Source: Robertkochia aurantiaca (GTDB taxonomy: Bacteria; Bacteroidota; Bacteroidia; Flavobacteriales; Flavobacteriaceae). From it: 64,000 nt of DNA. The notes beneath the pieces were generated by a model. It searched no databases, was not told where the DNA came from, and saw only the letters and a program-made list of their open reading frames with translations. The position numbers and the translations under genes are program-made. Shown piece by piece: positions 9,195 to 18,883 of the stretch (position 1 is the stretch's first letter; each line of letters starts with the position of its first letter). The stretch is from assembly GCF_020166495.1 (NCBI RefSeq), contig NZ_JAINZS010000009.1:1-64000 (forward strand). The letters are read 5' to 3'.

Positions 9195-9211
9195 ACCCCC
9201 CGGAATAATAA

Positions 9212-10168
9212 TCAGGTGTTATTATGCTCAATCTCCTTGTAGGCAGAGATGATCTCTTTAACGAGTCGGTGTCGAATCACATCTTTATCATCGAGATACA
9301 GTATCCCGATACCGGGTACATCTTTCAATACGAGTATCGCTTCTTTGAGACCGCTTATAACCCTTCTCGGCAGATCGATCTGTCCCGGATCACCGGTGAT
9401 CATGAACTTCGCGTTCTTCCCCATACGGGTTAAGAACATTTTCATCTGGGCATGAGTGGTATTCTGCGCCTCGTCGAGAATAACGAAGGCGTTATCAAGG
9501 GTACGACCTCTCATGAAGGCCATGGGAGCGATCTGAATAATTCCGTTCTCGATGTAATTTGCCAGTTTCTCTGCCGGAATCATATCGCGCAAGGCGTCGT
9601 ACAACGGCTGCATGTATGGATCGAGCTTTTCTTTCAGATCACCGGGTAGAAACCCGAGATTTTCACCCGCTTCCACAGCAGGCCTGGTGAGTATTATTCT
9701 GCGCACCTGTTTTTCTTTGAGCGCCTTTACTGCCAGGGCCACCCCGGTATAGGTTTTACCCGTACCTGCCGGACCGATGGCAAAGACCATATCGTTCTTG
9801 CGCATCAGGTCAACCAGTTTTTGCTGGTTCGCTGTCTGTGCCTTGATCAGCCTCCCGCTAACGCCATGTACCAGGATCTCACCGCTGGGGCTGTTCTCTT
9901 CGTAATCACGGCGGCTGTCACTGGAAAGTATACGCTCTATGGTATGCTCATCCAACTTGTTGTATTTTCCAAAGTGCGTCACAAGCATGTCCAGACGTTT
10001 GTCGAATTCTTCAAGCATCTCTTCATCTCCGTAGGCCTTTATTTTATTACCACGGGCTACGATCTTAAGCTTGGGAAAATACTTCTTCAGCAGATCGATG
10101 TTGATATTCTGGGCACCGAAGAAATCCTTCGGGCTGATCTCGGTAAGTTCGACTATGATTTCGTTCAA
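9212..10168 (-). CDS. PhoH-like ATPase
   Basis: A 318-residue PhoH/YbeZ-type protein, the usual length. It has a Walker A GPAGTGKT (132-139), a Walker B VILDEAQN (229-236) and the conserved FITGDPGQ-like MITGDPGQ sensor segment (256-263), with a KH-like N-terminal region. Relatives (YbeZ) act with the YbeY RNase in ribosome and RNA metabolism; no YbeY is visible here. It heads a leftward unit with the small membrane gene. It is divergent from the SAM hydroxide adenosyltransferase, with about 180 nt between. Confidence 0.92.
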   Translation of the reverse strand: MNEIIVELTEISPKDFFGAQNINIDLLKKYFPKLKIVARGNKIKAYGDEEMLEEFDKRLDMLVTHFGKYNKLDEHTIERILSSDSRRDYEENSPSGEILVHGVSGRLIKAQTANQQKLVDLMRKNDMVFAIGPAGTGKTYTGVALAVKALKEKQVRRIILTRPAVEAGENLGFLPGDLKEKLDPYMQPLYDALRDMIPAEKLANYIENGIIQIAPMAFMRGRTLDNAFVILDEAQNTTHAQMKMFLTRMGKNAKFMITGDPGQIDLPRRVISGLKEAILVLKDVPGIGILYLDDKDVIRHRLVKEIISAYKEIEHNNT

Positions 10169-10246
10169 AAGCTTTTGGTTTTAGAGGGTCAGTATTCAGC
10201 GGTATAAAAAATCACCTCACTAAAGAGAATATAGTATTCTTTTTAT

Positions 10247-10254
10247 TAGGTTTG
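10247..10254 (+). promoter_or_regulatory. Candidate -7 box for the SAM hydroxide adenosyltransferase-gldFG unit
   Basis: TAGGTTTG matches TAnnTTTG, but it lies about 95 nt before the start and has no TTG at the usual upstream distance. It is the best box in the divergent gap 10169-10348; the assignment is weak. Confidence 0.3.
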
Positions 10255-10348
10255 TGTCAGGCAGGAACCTGATAAATCAGGAGCGCCTTTCAACAAACTT
10301 AAGCAAAAAAACATTTTAATAAATTAAAAAAACATCAACAATTTATCA

Positions 10349-11179
10349 ATGGCAATAATTACGCTGACTACAGATTTTGGCGATCGTGATCATTTTGTAG
10401 GAGCCATCAAAGGCGTGATTTACAGCGAGATCGAAAACGCGATTGTCATTGACATTTCACATAAGGTGAGCCCTTTCAATATAGCCGAGGCCGCCTACAT
10501 TCTCAAAAATGCCTACAAGAGTTTTCCCGAAGGAAGTATTCACATTATCGGGGTTGATTCTGAACTCACCCCGGAGAACCGGCATATAGCCGTAACCATC
10601 GATGGTCGTCACTTTATTGGCGCCGATAACGGTATCATTTCATTCCTGGCGGAAGAGATCAAGCCTGAAAAAATGGTAGAGATCAATATTCATGATCGAA
10701 TCGAAAGTGTCTTTCCCGTGTTAGACGTATTTGTGAAGGTCGCTGCCCACATTACCCGCGGAGGAACCCTCGAAGTGATCGGCAAACCCCTCGATCGTCT
10801 TAAAAGCATGACCGGTCTGAAGCCTACCGCCAATACCAGAGAAACCCAGATTTCAGGTAATGTGATCTATATCGATAATTACGGGAACGTGATCACCAAT
10901 ATAAGCCGTAACTTTTTCAATAAATACCGCAAGGGGCGTGCCTTTGAAGTACAAGCCAGAAATCATCGGTTTACTGCCATATATGACAAGTACAGCGACG
11001 CCATAAATTTCAATATCGAAAAATCGAAACGGGATGATGATGGAAAGAAACTGGCGATTTTCAATTCGTCAGGACTTCTCGAGATCGCCATCTATAAAAG
11101 TAACCTGGAAACCGTGGGAGGAGCCTCCAGCCTCCTGGGGTTATCTTACAGGGACACCATAAATGTAAACTTTCTGTAA
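10349..11179 (+). CDS. SAM hydroxide adenosyltransferase (DUF62 family)
   Basis: A 276-residue member of the DUF62/fluorinase-like family, which splits S-adenosylmethionine to adenosine and methionine using hydroxide. The N-terminal TTDFGDRDHFVGAIKG motif and the central HFIGADNGI motif, which carry the SAM-binding and Asp/Arg/His catalytic elements of the family, are visible, and the length is typical. It begins a run of four closely spaced rightward genes ending with gldG. The stop overlaps the following start (TAATG). Why this enzyme sits with gliding genes is unknown, but I recall the same order from other flavobacteria (not checked). Confidence 0.9.
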   Translation: MAIITLTTDFGDRDHFVGAIKGVIYSEIENAIVIDISHKVSPFNIAEAAYILKNAYKSFPEGSIHIIGVDSELTPENRHIAVTIDGRHFIGADNGIISFLAEEIKPEKMVEINIHDRIESVFPVLDVFVKVAAHITRGGTLEVIGKPLDRLKSMTGLKPTANTRETQISGNVIYIDNYGNVITNISRNFFNKYRKGRAFEVQARNHRFTAIYDKYSDAINFNIEKSKRDDDGKKLAIFNSSGLLEIAIYKSNLETVGGASSLLGLSYRDTINVNFL

Positions 11180-11475
11180 TGCTGACCAGAATTGTAAAAA
11201 TGGGATTTAAAGAAGAACATCTCGACGATTTCCTTGAGAATTTTAATCGTAATAAAAAGGTGATCCGGAATTTTCCCGGCTGTCACCACCTGGAGCTCTA
11301 CCGGGACAAAAGAGAGCCTAACTGTTATTTCACTTACAGCAAGTGGGAAGACGAAGAGGCTCTGAACACCTACCGGCATTCAGAAGTTTTTAAAGAAATC
11401 TGGGGGCTTACTAAAACCTGGTTCGATCGCAAGCCCCTCGCTTGGAGCCTTGAGAATATCGAATCACTACCCTAA
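11179..11475 (+). CDS. ABM-domain protein (putative quinol monooxygenase)
   Basis: A 98-residue single-domain protein with the ferredoxin-like antibiotic-biosynthesis-monooxygenase (ABM) fold. The family pattern FPGCHHLELYRDK...YFTYSKWEDEEAL is clear. Members act as cofactor-free monooxygenases on quinols or as haem-degrading proteins; no substrate can be assigned. It overlaps the upstream stop by one base and ends 10 nt before the gldF start, so it is in the same operon. Confidence 0.8.
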   Translation: MLTRIVKMGFKEEHLDDFLENFNRNKKVIRNFPGCHHLELYRDKREPNCYFTYSKWEDEEALNTYRHSEVFKEIWGLTKTWFDRKPLAWSLENIESLP

Positions 11476-11485
11476 ACAGCACAAT

Positions 11486-12199
11486 ATGTTACCAATAGTT
11501 AAACGAGAGATCAGCAGTTTTTTCAGCAGCCCCATGGCTTACCTCGTCATCGGGATCTTTTTGCTGCTGAACGGACTCTTCCTTTGGGTCTTTAAAGGGC
11601 CTTACAATATTATAGACAATGGCTTTGCCGATCTGAGTCCGTTTTTTCAGCTGGCACCCCTTATATTACTATTCCTGGTTCCGGCTATCACCATGAAGAG
11701 TCTTTCCGAAGAAATCAAAATGGGCACCATGGAATTATTACTCACCAAACCCATCGGAACCTTCCGGGTGGTGATGGAAAAATTCACCGGGTCCCTTTTG
11801 CTGGTGATTATCGCTATCATTCCCACTTTCCTTTACGTCTATTCGGTATCTTCCCTGGGGAATCCACCGGGAAACCTGGATATGGGAGCCGTTGTAGGAT
11901 CTTACCTGGGCTTGCTGTTACTGGCCGCTGCTTACACCGCTATAGGAATCTTCACCTCTGCCCTGACCGATAATCAGATCATTGCCTTTATCGCGGCAGT
12001 ACTGCTCTGTTTTGCTTTTTATTTCGGATTCGACGGACTGGCAGATCTCAGTACTTTATTGACACCGGTAGAATTTCTGAGCCTTAAATTTCATTATGAC
12101 AGTTTAAGTCGTGGTGTCTTGTACCTTTCTGACCTGGTATATTTTGCAGGAATAACCGGTTTGTTCCTTTATCTAACCCAATTAAAGCTAGCCCGATAG
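11486..12199 (+). CDS. gldF: Gliding motility ABC transporter permease GldF
   Basis: A 237-residue ABC-2-type permease with about six membrane helices, beginning MLPIVKREISSFFSSPMAYL, the conserved GldF start. An upstream in-frame ATG at 11450 lies inside the preceding gene and is rejected. GldF, with GldG and the ATPase GldA (not in this window), forms an ABC transporter reported as needed for gliding motility in Flavobacterium johnsoniae, while many gliding relatives lack it. gldG follows after 3 nt. Confidence 0.92.
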   Translation: MLPIVKREISSFFSSPMAYLVIGIFLLLNGLFLWVFKGPYNIIDNGFADLSPFFQLAPLILLFLVPAITMKSLSEEIKMGTMELLLTKPIGTFRVVMEKFTGSLLLVIIAIIPTFLYVYSVSSLGNPPGNLDMGAVVGSYLGLLLLAAAYTAIGIFTSALTDNQIIAFIAAVLLCFAFYFGFDGLADLSTLLTPVEFLSLKFHYDSLSRGVLYLSDLVYFAGITGLFLYLTQLKLAR

Positions 12200-12202
12200 A
12201 TC

Positions 12203-13879
12203 ATGAAACGAAGCCCGCAGCATACCTGGATAAAAATACTTTCAGCCCTGATTGTGACCGGCCTTATCACCTGGGCTGCCAATCTGTTTTCCTACCGGAT
12301 CGATTTTACAGAGAACGATCGTTTTACCCTGAGCGAGGCCGCTGTTCAGACAGCGGAAAACCTGGATCAACCCGTGATCATCGATGTATTTCTCGATGGA
12401 GATCTGCCTTCTGAGTTCAGAAGACTTCGCAGTGAAACAAGACAGATACTTAAGGAATATGCCGCAGCGAACGATCATGTGAAACACAACTTCATCGACC
12501 CCCTGGAGGAAGATGAAAACCAGAATAATACAGTAGAAGCTCTGCAGCAACTGGGCCTGACACCTGCCTCGGTCACTATTGAAGACGGGAACAGGGTATC
12601 TCAGGAACTGGTCTTCCCTTGGGCGATCGCCAACCAGGGTAACCGAACAGTTCGTATTCCCCTGTTGAAAAATAAGCTCGGGGCCTCTACCGAGGAACGG
12701 GTAAACAGTTCGGTGCAACAACTGGAATATGTATTTGCCGATGCTTTTAAAAAACTGTCTGTTGAAAACAAAAAGAAGATAGCTGTGCTCAAGGGCAACG
12801 GGGAGATGGATGATATTCTCATGGCCGACTTCCTGAGAAACCTGCAGGAATATTACCAGATAGCTCCTTTCACGCTGGATTCGGTAGCAAATAATCCGGA
12901 AGGAACCCTGGAGCAACTCAGACGTTTTGATATGGCACTGATCGCCAAACCCACAGAGCGTTTTTCGGAGGAAGAAAAGTTCGTGCTTGATCAGTATACC
13001 ATGAACGGTGGTAAATCGCTTTGGCTTATCGACCAGGTGAATATGGAACTCGACAGCCTGTTTTCCAATCAGGGGCGCTCACTGGCTCTCGCCAGAGACC
13101 TGAATCTGAACGATATGTTCTTTCGCTATGGGCTGCGTATCAACCCGGAGCTGATTGCCGACCTCTACTTTACCCAGATCGTCCTGGCCACGGGAGAAGG
13201 CAGAAATGCGCAATACAACCCGGCACCGTGGATCTATGCCCCAATGGTACTCTCTAAGAACAATCATCCGATAAACAATAATACAGAAGGGGTACGACTG
13301 CGCTTTGCCAACCCTATCGACACCCTTGATAACGGCATTCAAAAGACCGTATTACTGCAGTCTTCTCCCCTGTCGAAAACCATCGGAACCCCAACCGAGA
13401 TCGAGCTCGATATCGTGAACCGGCAACCCGACCGCGAGACCTTTAATGAAGGGAATCAACCATTGGCCGTTTTACTGGAAGGATCCCTTACCTCTACCTA
13501 TCAGAACAGGGTTTTGCCATTTGAACTAAAAGATTTTAAGAAAGAAGGTATTGATACCCGCCTAATCGTTGTGGCCGACGGAGATATTATCAGGAATGAC
13601 TTACAAAACGGGCAGCCACTGGAATTGGGGTATGATAAGTGGACCAATAATTTCTACGGAAACAAGGAATTTCTGATGAACAGCGTTAATTACCTGCTTG
13701 ACGACAACGGACTTATTAACATTCGTTCCAAGGAAGTGGAGCTTGCATTTCTGGACCGTCAGCGTGCGGTAGCTGAACGAAGTCGCTGGCAATTAGTAAA
13801 CATAGGCCTTCCCATAGCAGTGATCCTGCTGTTCGGATGGATTTTCAGCCTGCTGAAAAAGAGAAAATACACTGCATAA
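12203..13879 (+). CDS. gldG: Gliding motility ABC transporter substrate-domain protein GldG
   Basis: A 558-residue protein with an N-terminal membrane helix (about 10-28), a large periplasmic part typical of the ABC_transp_aux / GldG family (RIDFTENDRFTLSEA, TIEDGNR, LKGNGEMDD segments) and a C-terminal helix (about 527-548) followed by a basic tail, KKRKY. The architecture matches GldG, the partner of GldF in the same transporter. It ends 73 nt before dnaN, which has its own promoter. Confident by both sequence and context. Confidence 0.93.
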   Translation: MKRSPQHTWIKILSALIVTGLITWAANLFSYRIDFTENDRFTLSEAAVQTAENLDQPVIIDVFLDGDLPSEFRRLRSETRQILKEYAAANDHVKHNFIDPLEEDENQNNTVEALQQLGLTPASVTIEDGNRVSQELVFPWAIANQGNRTVRIPLLKNKLGASTEERVNSSVQQLEYVFADAFKKLSVENKKKIAVLKGNGEMDDILMADFLRNLQEYYQIAPFTLDSVANNPEGTLEQLRRFDMALIAKPTERFSEEEKFVLDQYTMNGGKSLWLIDQVNMELDSLFSNQGRSLALARDLNLNDMFFRYGLRINPELIADLYFTQIVLATGEGRNAQYNPAPWIYAPMVLSKNNHPINNNTEGVRLRFANPIDTLDNGIQKTVLLQSSPLSKTIGTPTEIELDIVNRQPDRETFNEGNQPLAVLLEGSLTSTYQNRVLPFELKDFKKEGIDTRLIVVADGDIIRNDLQNGQPLELGYDKWTNNFYGNKEFLMNSVNYLLDDNGLINIRSKEVELAFLDRQRAVAERSRWQLVNIGLPIAVILLFGWIFSLLKKRKYTA

Positions 13880-13897
13880 ATGTTCATAAGTTATTTT

Positions 13898-13926
13898 CTG
13901 TAAAAATATCAATTAGGATATCTTTG
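13898..13926 (+). promoter_or_regulatory. dnaN promoter
   Basis: A perfect TATCTTTG -7 box (13919-13926) with a near -33 element, TTTCTG, ending at 13900 (18-nt spacer). It lies 26 nt before the dnaN start in the gap after gldG. Confidence 0.6.
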
Positions 13927-13952
13927 TAGATGATAGAAAAATTTCAATATTG

Positions 13953-15071
13953 ATGAAGTTTATTGTTTCAAGTTCTTATTTATTAAAGCAACTACAAGTA
14001 CTGGGCGGGGTTATCAACAACAGCAACACCCTCCCTATTTTAGATAATTTCCTGTTCGAGTTAAATCAATCCAAACTGACCGTATCGGCTTCTGACCTGG
14101 AAACCACCATGAGCTCAGTGCTGGAGGTTGAGTCTGAATCTGAAGGAAGCATTGCTGTACCGGCCAAACTATTGCTGGATACGCTGAAGACCTTCCCGGA
14201 ACAACCACTGACCTTTGTCGTGGAAGACAACAATACGGTTGAGATCAGCTCGAATTACGGAAAATATGCCCTCGCTTATGCAGACGGGGCTGAATTCCCT
14301 AACGCCATTGAACTGGCTGATCCGAGTTCCACCACCATTATGGGTGATATTCTGGCTACGGCCATCAGCAAGACTATCTTTGCTTCAGGTAACGATGATC
14401 TTCGTCCGGTTATGAGCGGGGTATTCTTTCAGTTCTCTCCCGAGAACCTGACATTTGTGGCTACCGATGCTCATAAACTGGTAAAATATCAGAGAGCTGA
14501 CGTAAGTGCTTCTGAAGTGGCTGAATTCATCATGCCCAAGAAACCACTCAATTTGCTTAAAGGTATACTGGCCGGGAATGAAAGCGATGTCACCATCGAA
14601 TACAATGAGAGCAATGCCAAGTTCACCTTTGACAATGTGGAGCTGGTATGTCGCCTGATCGACGGAAAGTATCCGAATTATGAGGCAGTCATTCCGAAAG
14701 AGAATCCGAACAAACTCAATATCGACCGCACCCAGTTACTGGGATCGGTACGAAGGGTGTCTATTTTCTCGAATAAGACCACTCACCAGATCCGACTGAA
14801 AATCGCCGGTGCAGAATTGAATATCTCTGCAGAAGACCTCGATTACAGCAATAAGGCAGAAGAAAGGCTCACCTGTGACTACCAGGGAGATGATATACAG
14901 ATCGGTTTTAATTCCCGTTTCCTGATGGAGATGCTGAATAACCTGTCTTCTGATAACATCACCCTCGAAATGAGTCTGCCAAACCGTGCAGGGATTTTGA
15001 CTCCTGCCGACGGACTTGATGAAGGCGAGCAGATCACCATGCTGGTGATGCCGGTTATGCTCAACAGCTAA
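13953..15071 (+). CDS. dnaN: DNA polymerase III beta sliding clamp
   Basis: A 372-residue beta clamp with the three tandem clamp domains of the family (about 1-120, 128-245, 247-372) and the conserved C-terminal LVMPVMLNS ending. It forms the ring that tethers the replicative polymerase to DNA. The start is ATG 13953 (MKFIVSSSYL); a TTG codon directly before it is not needed. It has its own promoter after gldG and a hairpin terminator after it. Confidence 0.97.
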   Translation: MKFIVSSSYLLKQLQVLGGVINNSNTLPILDNFLFELNQSKLTVSASDLETTMSSVLEVESESEGSIAVPAKLLLDTLKTFPEQPLTFVVEDNNTVEISSNYGKYALAYADGAEFPNAIELADPSSTTIMGDILATAISKTIFASGNDDLRPVMSGVFFQFSPENLTFVATDAHKLVKYQRADVSASEVAEFIMPKKPLNLLKGILAGNESDVTIEYNESNAKFTFDNVELVCRLIDGKYPNYEAVIPKENPNKLNIDRTQLLGSVRRVSIFSNKTTHQIRLKIAGAELNISAEDLDYSNKAEERLTCDYQGDDIQIGFNSRFLMEMLNNLSSDNITLEMSLPNRAGILTPADGLDEGEQITMLVMPVMLNS

Positions 15072-15094
15072 GACCCTGATAAAATATTACAAGG

Positions 15095-15138
15095 TAACCC
15101 CGTTTTAAGTGTTAATTTAAGGCGGGGTTATTCTTTTT
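15095..15138 (+). terminator. dnaN terminator
   Basis: Stem TAACCCCG (15095-15102) / CGGGGTTA (15123-15130) with a 20-nt A/T-rich loop, then TTCTTTTTTA. It lies between convergent dnaN and the DUF4870 gene. Confidence 0.75.
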
Positions 15139-15147
15139 TAGTATCTA

Positions 15148-15489
15148 TCAGGCTATAAATCGTATGGTAAGCGGGTAATAAGGTTCTTCCCCATTGGTAG
15201 CCTTGATGGCGTTCACTATCGGAAAGATGAATACCAGTATCCCGATGGCGATCAGAAATAAGATGCCCACCCCCAATAACAATATCAAAGGAATGCTTAT
15301 CAGCGTATAGATCAGCATACTGATCTGAAAATTTACTATGGTCTTTCCATGCTCATCCATTTGCAGCACCTTGTCTTTATTGGTCAGCCAGAGTATCAGC
15401 GGTACGATCAGTCCGCCAAAACCGGTGACCAGGTCCAGCAACTGACTCAAATGGGTAAACATCAGTAATTGTCTGTCTTCTCTCATCAT
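15148..15489 (-). CDS. DUF4870 membrane protein
   Basis: A 113-residue protein with the DUF4870 / TIC20-like pattern: an N-terminal segment FTHLSQLLDLVTGFGGLIVPLILWLTNKDK, then VNFQISMLIY and two further hydrophobic helices. Three to four membrane helices are expected. The function of the family is unknown. It starts at the border of the first large repeat region. Confidence 0.82.
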   Translation of the reverse strand: MMREDRQLLMFTHLSQLLDLVTGFGGLIVPLILWLTNKDKVLQMDEHGKTIVNFQISMLIYTLISIPLILLLGVGILFLIAIGILVFIFPIVNAIKATNGEEPYYPLTIRFIA

Positions 15490-15540
15490 GTGATTTTATA
15501 GTTGTGGTTATTGATATGACGCAATTGTATTGAAAATGTT

Positions 15541-15868
15541 ACATGGGGTATGAGGGTATGGGGGTATGGGGGTATGGGGGTATGGAGTTATGATAGATTG
15601 TAGATTGTGGATTGTAGATTGTGGATTGTGGATTGTGGATTGTGGATTGTAAATGTAAGCATCACCATTGAGCCCCAAACACTCCTAGGGGAATTAAAAT
15701 GAATTAAATATCGAAGAAGACTTAGGGTCAGGTAAGATTCTTCTCAGCTTCTTTGCTCCTTAGCTCCTTAGCTCCTTAACCCCTTTACCGGAAATATATC
15801 GTCTTTGCGAATCTTGCTGAGCAAGATAAAGCAATCTTTTGATTCGGGATTAAGGCTCTCATTTGGGT
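15541..15868 (+). repeat. Composite repeat R1, copy a
   Basis: First of three R1 copies. Modules in order: G-rich octamers (GGGGGTAT and variants, 15541-15591); heptamers (GATTGTG/GATTGTA, 15594-15650); a conserved core with GAGCCCCAAACACTCC and ATTAAAATGAATTAAATAT; octamers TTAGCTCC (about 15755-15778); and a REP-like part running from CGTCTTTGCGA through the palindrome ATCTTGCTGAGCAAGAT to GAAGCAATCTTTTGATTCGG-like sequence. No coding potential is seen. Confidence 0.85.
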
Positions 15869-16330
15869 TATGAAGGTATGGAGGTATGGGGGTATGGGGG
15901 TATGATAGATTGTAGATTGTAGATTGTAGATTGTGGATTGTGGATTGTGGATTGTGGATTGTGGATTGTAAATGTAGGCATCACTATAGAGCCCCAAACA
16001 CTCCGAGGAGAATTAAAATGAATTAAATATCGAAGAAGAGTTAGGGTCAGGTAAGATCCTTCTCAGCTTCCTTGCTCCTTAGCTCCTTAGCTCCTTAACT
16101 CCTTAGCTCCTTAACTCCTTAGCTCCTTAACTCCTTAGCTCCTTAGCTCCTTAGCTCCTTTGCCGGAAATATATCGTCTTTGCGAATCTTGCCCCGCAAG
16201 ATGAAGCAATCTTTTGATTCGGAAGTAAGCTCTCATTTGGGTTATGGAGGTATGAAGGTATGGGATGATGAGGATTAGAGTATGTCAGGCTATACCTACC
16301 CGCCTCTACCTGCTTACCTGCTTACCTGCT
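15869..16330 (+). repeat. Composite repeat R1, copy b
   Basis: Second copy, directly following copy a in the same orientation, with the same module order. Its TTAGCTCC octamer tract is longer (about 16073-16160). It has a 3' extension shared with copy c: GGGATGATGAGG, then GGCTATACCTACC, then CTTACCTG octamers (16310-16335). The rest of the gap, 16336-16501, leads into the DUF3604 gene and holds no gene I can see. Confidence 0.85.
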
Positions 16331-16501
16331 TACCTCTTTACCTCCCCTGCCTGGGTATGAGGTGAAGGAGTTCAGGAAGGGAACTTTATAAATAAGGACG
16401 ATACTATTATCAGCCCCGTCATCCCGAGAAGATTTAATTCAGCACATAAATAATTTTATTTACCTGAATTTCAGTAATTTAAAAGCTTAAAACTAAATAA
16501 A

Positions 16502-18394
16502 ATGCTAAGAAATATCACCTTTTTGATTCTTGCCCTGATTTTTTCTTTTTCCTGTAAAACCGACACATCAAATTCAGAAACCTCAGATTCAACCGCATCT
16601 GCTGAAGATTCTGTAGCTATTGCCAGCAATCCCTTAAAAGAGGTCTACTGGGGAGACACCCATCAACATACCGGAAATTCTTTCGACGTCTACTTGTTTG
16701 GGACGCCCAACTCCACCCCGGAGATCGCCTATCGTTTCGCCCGGGGAGAAGAAGTAACCAGTCCGACCACAGGAGAAACCTGGCAACTTTCTAAGCCACT
16801 CGATTTTATTGTCATAGCTGATCATGCTGAGTTATTGGGATCCATCGCTCTGATGTATCAAAATACACCAGGCATTGCTGATACCAAGACGGGAAGGAAA
16901 TTCCTCGAGATCTCTCCGCAACCGAAGGAAGAAGGTATGCAGGAGCTCTATGACATATTAAACTTCGCGGCCTTTGACCAGGAGAATGTCGCCGGTCTGA
17001 CCAGTGAGGATTTAATCCGGGATTTTGGCGGGGAGAAAGTAACTGATGCGTGGATGGAAAATATCGAAGCAGCTGAAAAATTTAATGAACCCGGAAAATT
17101 CACCGCCCTTATCGGTTGGGAATGGAGCTCCAACAGAAATGCTGCCAACCTGCATCGCATTGTATTTATGCCTCAGGGGTCAGAGGTAGCAAAGCAATTT
17201 ATACCATACAGTGCTTTAGATAGTGATGATCCGGAAGATTTATGGACTTGGCTGGATGAAACCAGTACACGTACCGGAGCAGAATTTGTTGCCATTCCTC
17301 ACAATCCTAATATTAGTTTGGGACTTATGTTTCCGGAAATCCGTTTGAACGGTGAGCCGGTTGATGAAGCCTATGCGAAGAAAAGAATGAAATGGGAGCC
17401 GGCAGTTGAGATTACCCAGATCAAAGGAGATTCAGAAACCCATCCGGCATTATCTCCTAACGATGAGTTCGCAGATTTTGAAACCTATGATTTTGCTCTT
17501 ACGCCAGATGGCACCAGGCCTGATCCAACACTTGCTGATTATGTAAGAACGGGTTTAATGCGCGGTCTGGAATTAAAAACCCAGTTGGGTTCTAACCCAT
17601 ATAAGATGGGTCTTATCGGTAGCAGTGATTCCCATACCGGAATGTCTGCGATCGAAGAAAGCAATTTTGCAGGAAAGGGACAGCACGATGCCAAACCGGA
17701 ACAACGCTCTCATCCTACCGGGATCGGATCTTCAAAGGGCTGGGATATGGGAGCTGCTGGATGGGTAGGTGTCTGGGCAGAATCCAATACGCGACAAAGC
17801 CTGGCAGATGCCTTCAAAAGGAAGGAGGTATATGCCACCACCGGACCAAGAATAACACTGCGGTTTTTCGGAGGGTTTAATTTTACCGAGGCAGATATCA
17901 GCAGTGATAACATGGTTGAGAAAGGTTATGAGAAGGGCGTCCCTATGGGGGGCGACTTGATGAACGAAGATGATAAAGCACCCGGATTTATGATCGCCGC
18001 CATGAAAGATCCTGACGGAGCAAATCTTGACAGAATACAAGTTATTAAGGGATGGGTTGATCAAAACGGCAATTCTCAGGAAAAGGTCTATGATGTCGCT
18101 TTATCAGGTGATCGAACTGACGGAAGCCAGCCCGTTGGAAATACGGTTGATCTGGAAACCGGAAAATATACCAACAGCATTGGAGATGCCGAGCTAACCA
18201 CAATGTGGACAGATCCGGACTTCGATGCAGAACAACATGCCTTTTATTATGTCAGGGTGCTTGAAATTCCAACACCAAGATACTCTCTTTTGGACGCTAT
18301 CGAACTGGGTATCGATGTAAAGGAAACGAACCATCCGGCAACCATACAGGAAAGGGTTTATTCATCTCCGATTTGGTATACCCCTGGTGAATAA
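16502..18394 (+). CDS. DUF3604 lipoprotein (PHP-like metal-dependent protein)
   Basis: A 630-residue DUF3604 protein. The N-terminus has a lipoprotein signal (LILALIFSFSC, Cys about residue 18), so it is membrane-anchored. The family signature EVYWGDTHQHTGNSFD (about 46-61) with its His pair, DFIVIADHAELLG (about 102-114), EWSSN and the GLIGSSDSHTG segment (about 373-383) supply His/Asp metal ligands in a PHP-like arrangement. The substrate is unknown. The gene is alone between R1 copies in direct orientation (a and b upstream, c downstream), so it looks like a cassette. Confidence 0.85.
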   Translation: MLRNITFLILALIFSFSCKTDTSNSETSDSTASAEDSVAIASNPLKEVYWGDTHQHTGNSFDVYLFGTPNSTPEIAYRFARGEEVTSPTTGETWQLSKPLDFIVIADHAELLGSIALMYQNTPGIADTKTGRKFLEISPQPKEEGMQELYDILNFAAFDQENVAGLTSEDLIRDFGGEKVTDAWMENIEAAEKFNEPGKFTALIGWEWSSNRNAANLHRIVFMPQGSEVAKQFIPYSALDSDDPEDLWTWLDETSTRTGAEFVAIPHNPNISLGLMFPEIRLNGEPVDEAYAKKRMKWEPAVEITQIKGDSETHPALSPNDEFADFETYDFALTPDGTRPDPTLADYVRTGLMRGLELKTQLGSNPYKMGLIGSSDSHTGMSAIEESNFAGKGQHDAKPEQRSHPTGIGSSKGWDMGAAGWVGVWAESNTRQSLADAFKRKEVYATTGPRITLRFFGGFNFTEADISSDNMVEKGYEKGVPMGGDLMNEDDKAPGFMIAAMKDPDGANLDRIQVIKGWVDQNGNSQEKVYDVALSGDRTDGSQPVGNTVDLETGKYTNSIGDAELTTMWTDPDFDAEQHAFYYVRVLEIPTPRYSLLDAIELGIDVKETNHPATIQERVYSSPIWYTPGE

Positions 18395-18417
18395 TTAAAG
18401 AAGGCTTTACGACCTTT

Positions 18418-18883
18418 AATTGGTTATGGGGTTATGTGGGTATGAAGGTATGGAGTTATGATAGATTGGGGATTGTAGATTGTGGATTGTAGATTGTAGA
18501 TTGTAGATTATAAATGTAGGCATCACCATAGAACCCCAAACACTCCGAGGAGAATTAAACTGAATTATATATCTAAGATAGACTTAGGGTTAGGTAATAT
18601 CCGGCTTCGCTTCTTTGCTCCTTAACTCCTTCGCCGGAAATATACCGTATTTGCGAATCTTGCTCAGCAAGATGAAGCAATCTTTTGATTCGGGATTAAG
18701 GCTCTCATTTGGGTTATGGAGTTATGAAGGTATGGAGGTATGGGATGATGAGGGTTAAAGTATGCCAGGCTATACCTACCCACCTACCCACCTACCTACT
18801 TACCTATTTACCTGTTTACCTATTTGCCCATTCGCTCCTTAGCTCCTTAGCTCCTTAGCTCCTTAGCTCCTTAGCTCCTTAGC
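18418..18883 (+). repeat. Composite repeat R1, copy c, with TTAGCTCC tract
   Basis: Third R1 copy, same orientation as a and b, just after the DUF3604 stop. The order is octamers, heptamers (18462-18510), the core with CCCCAAACACTCCGAGGAG, a short CTCCTTAACTCC part, the REP-like palindrome ATCTTGCTCAGCAAGAT, then octamers again and the extension shared with copy b (GGCTATACCTACC, CCTACCCA units). It ends with a TTAGCTCC tract (about 18834-18883) abutting the CsbD terminator. Confidence 0.85.

Noticed and set aside
12242-12916. 224-codon open frame opposite gldG
   Set aside because: Mirror of a well-supported gene; rich in Cys and without a domain pattern.
15541-16330. Regular short repeats that could be read as a CRISPR array
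   Set aside because: The units are head-to-tail tandem repeats of 7-8 nt with no unique spacers, and no cas genes are near.
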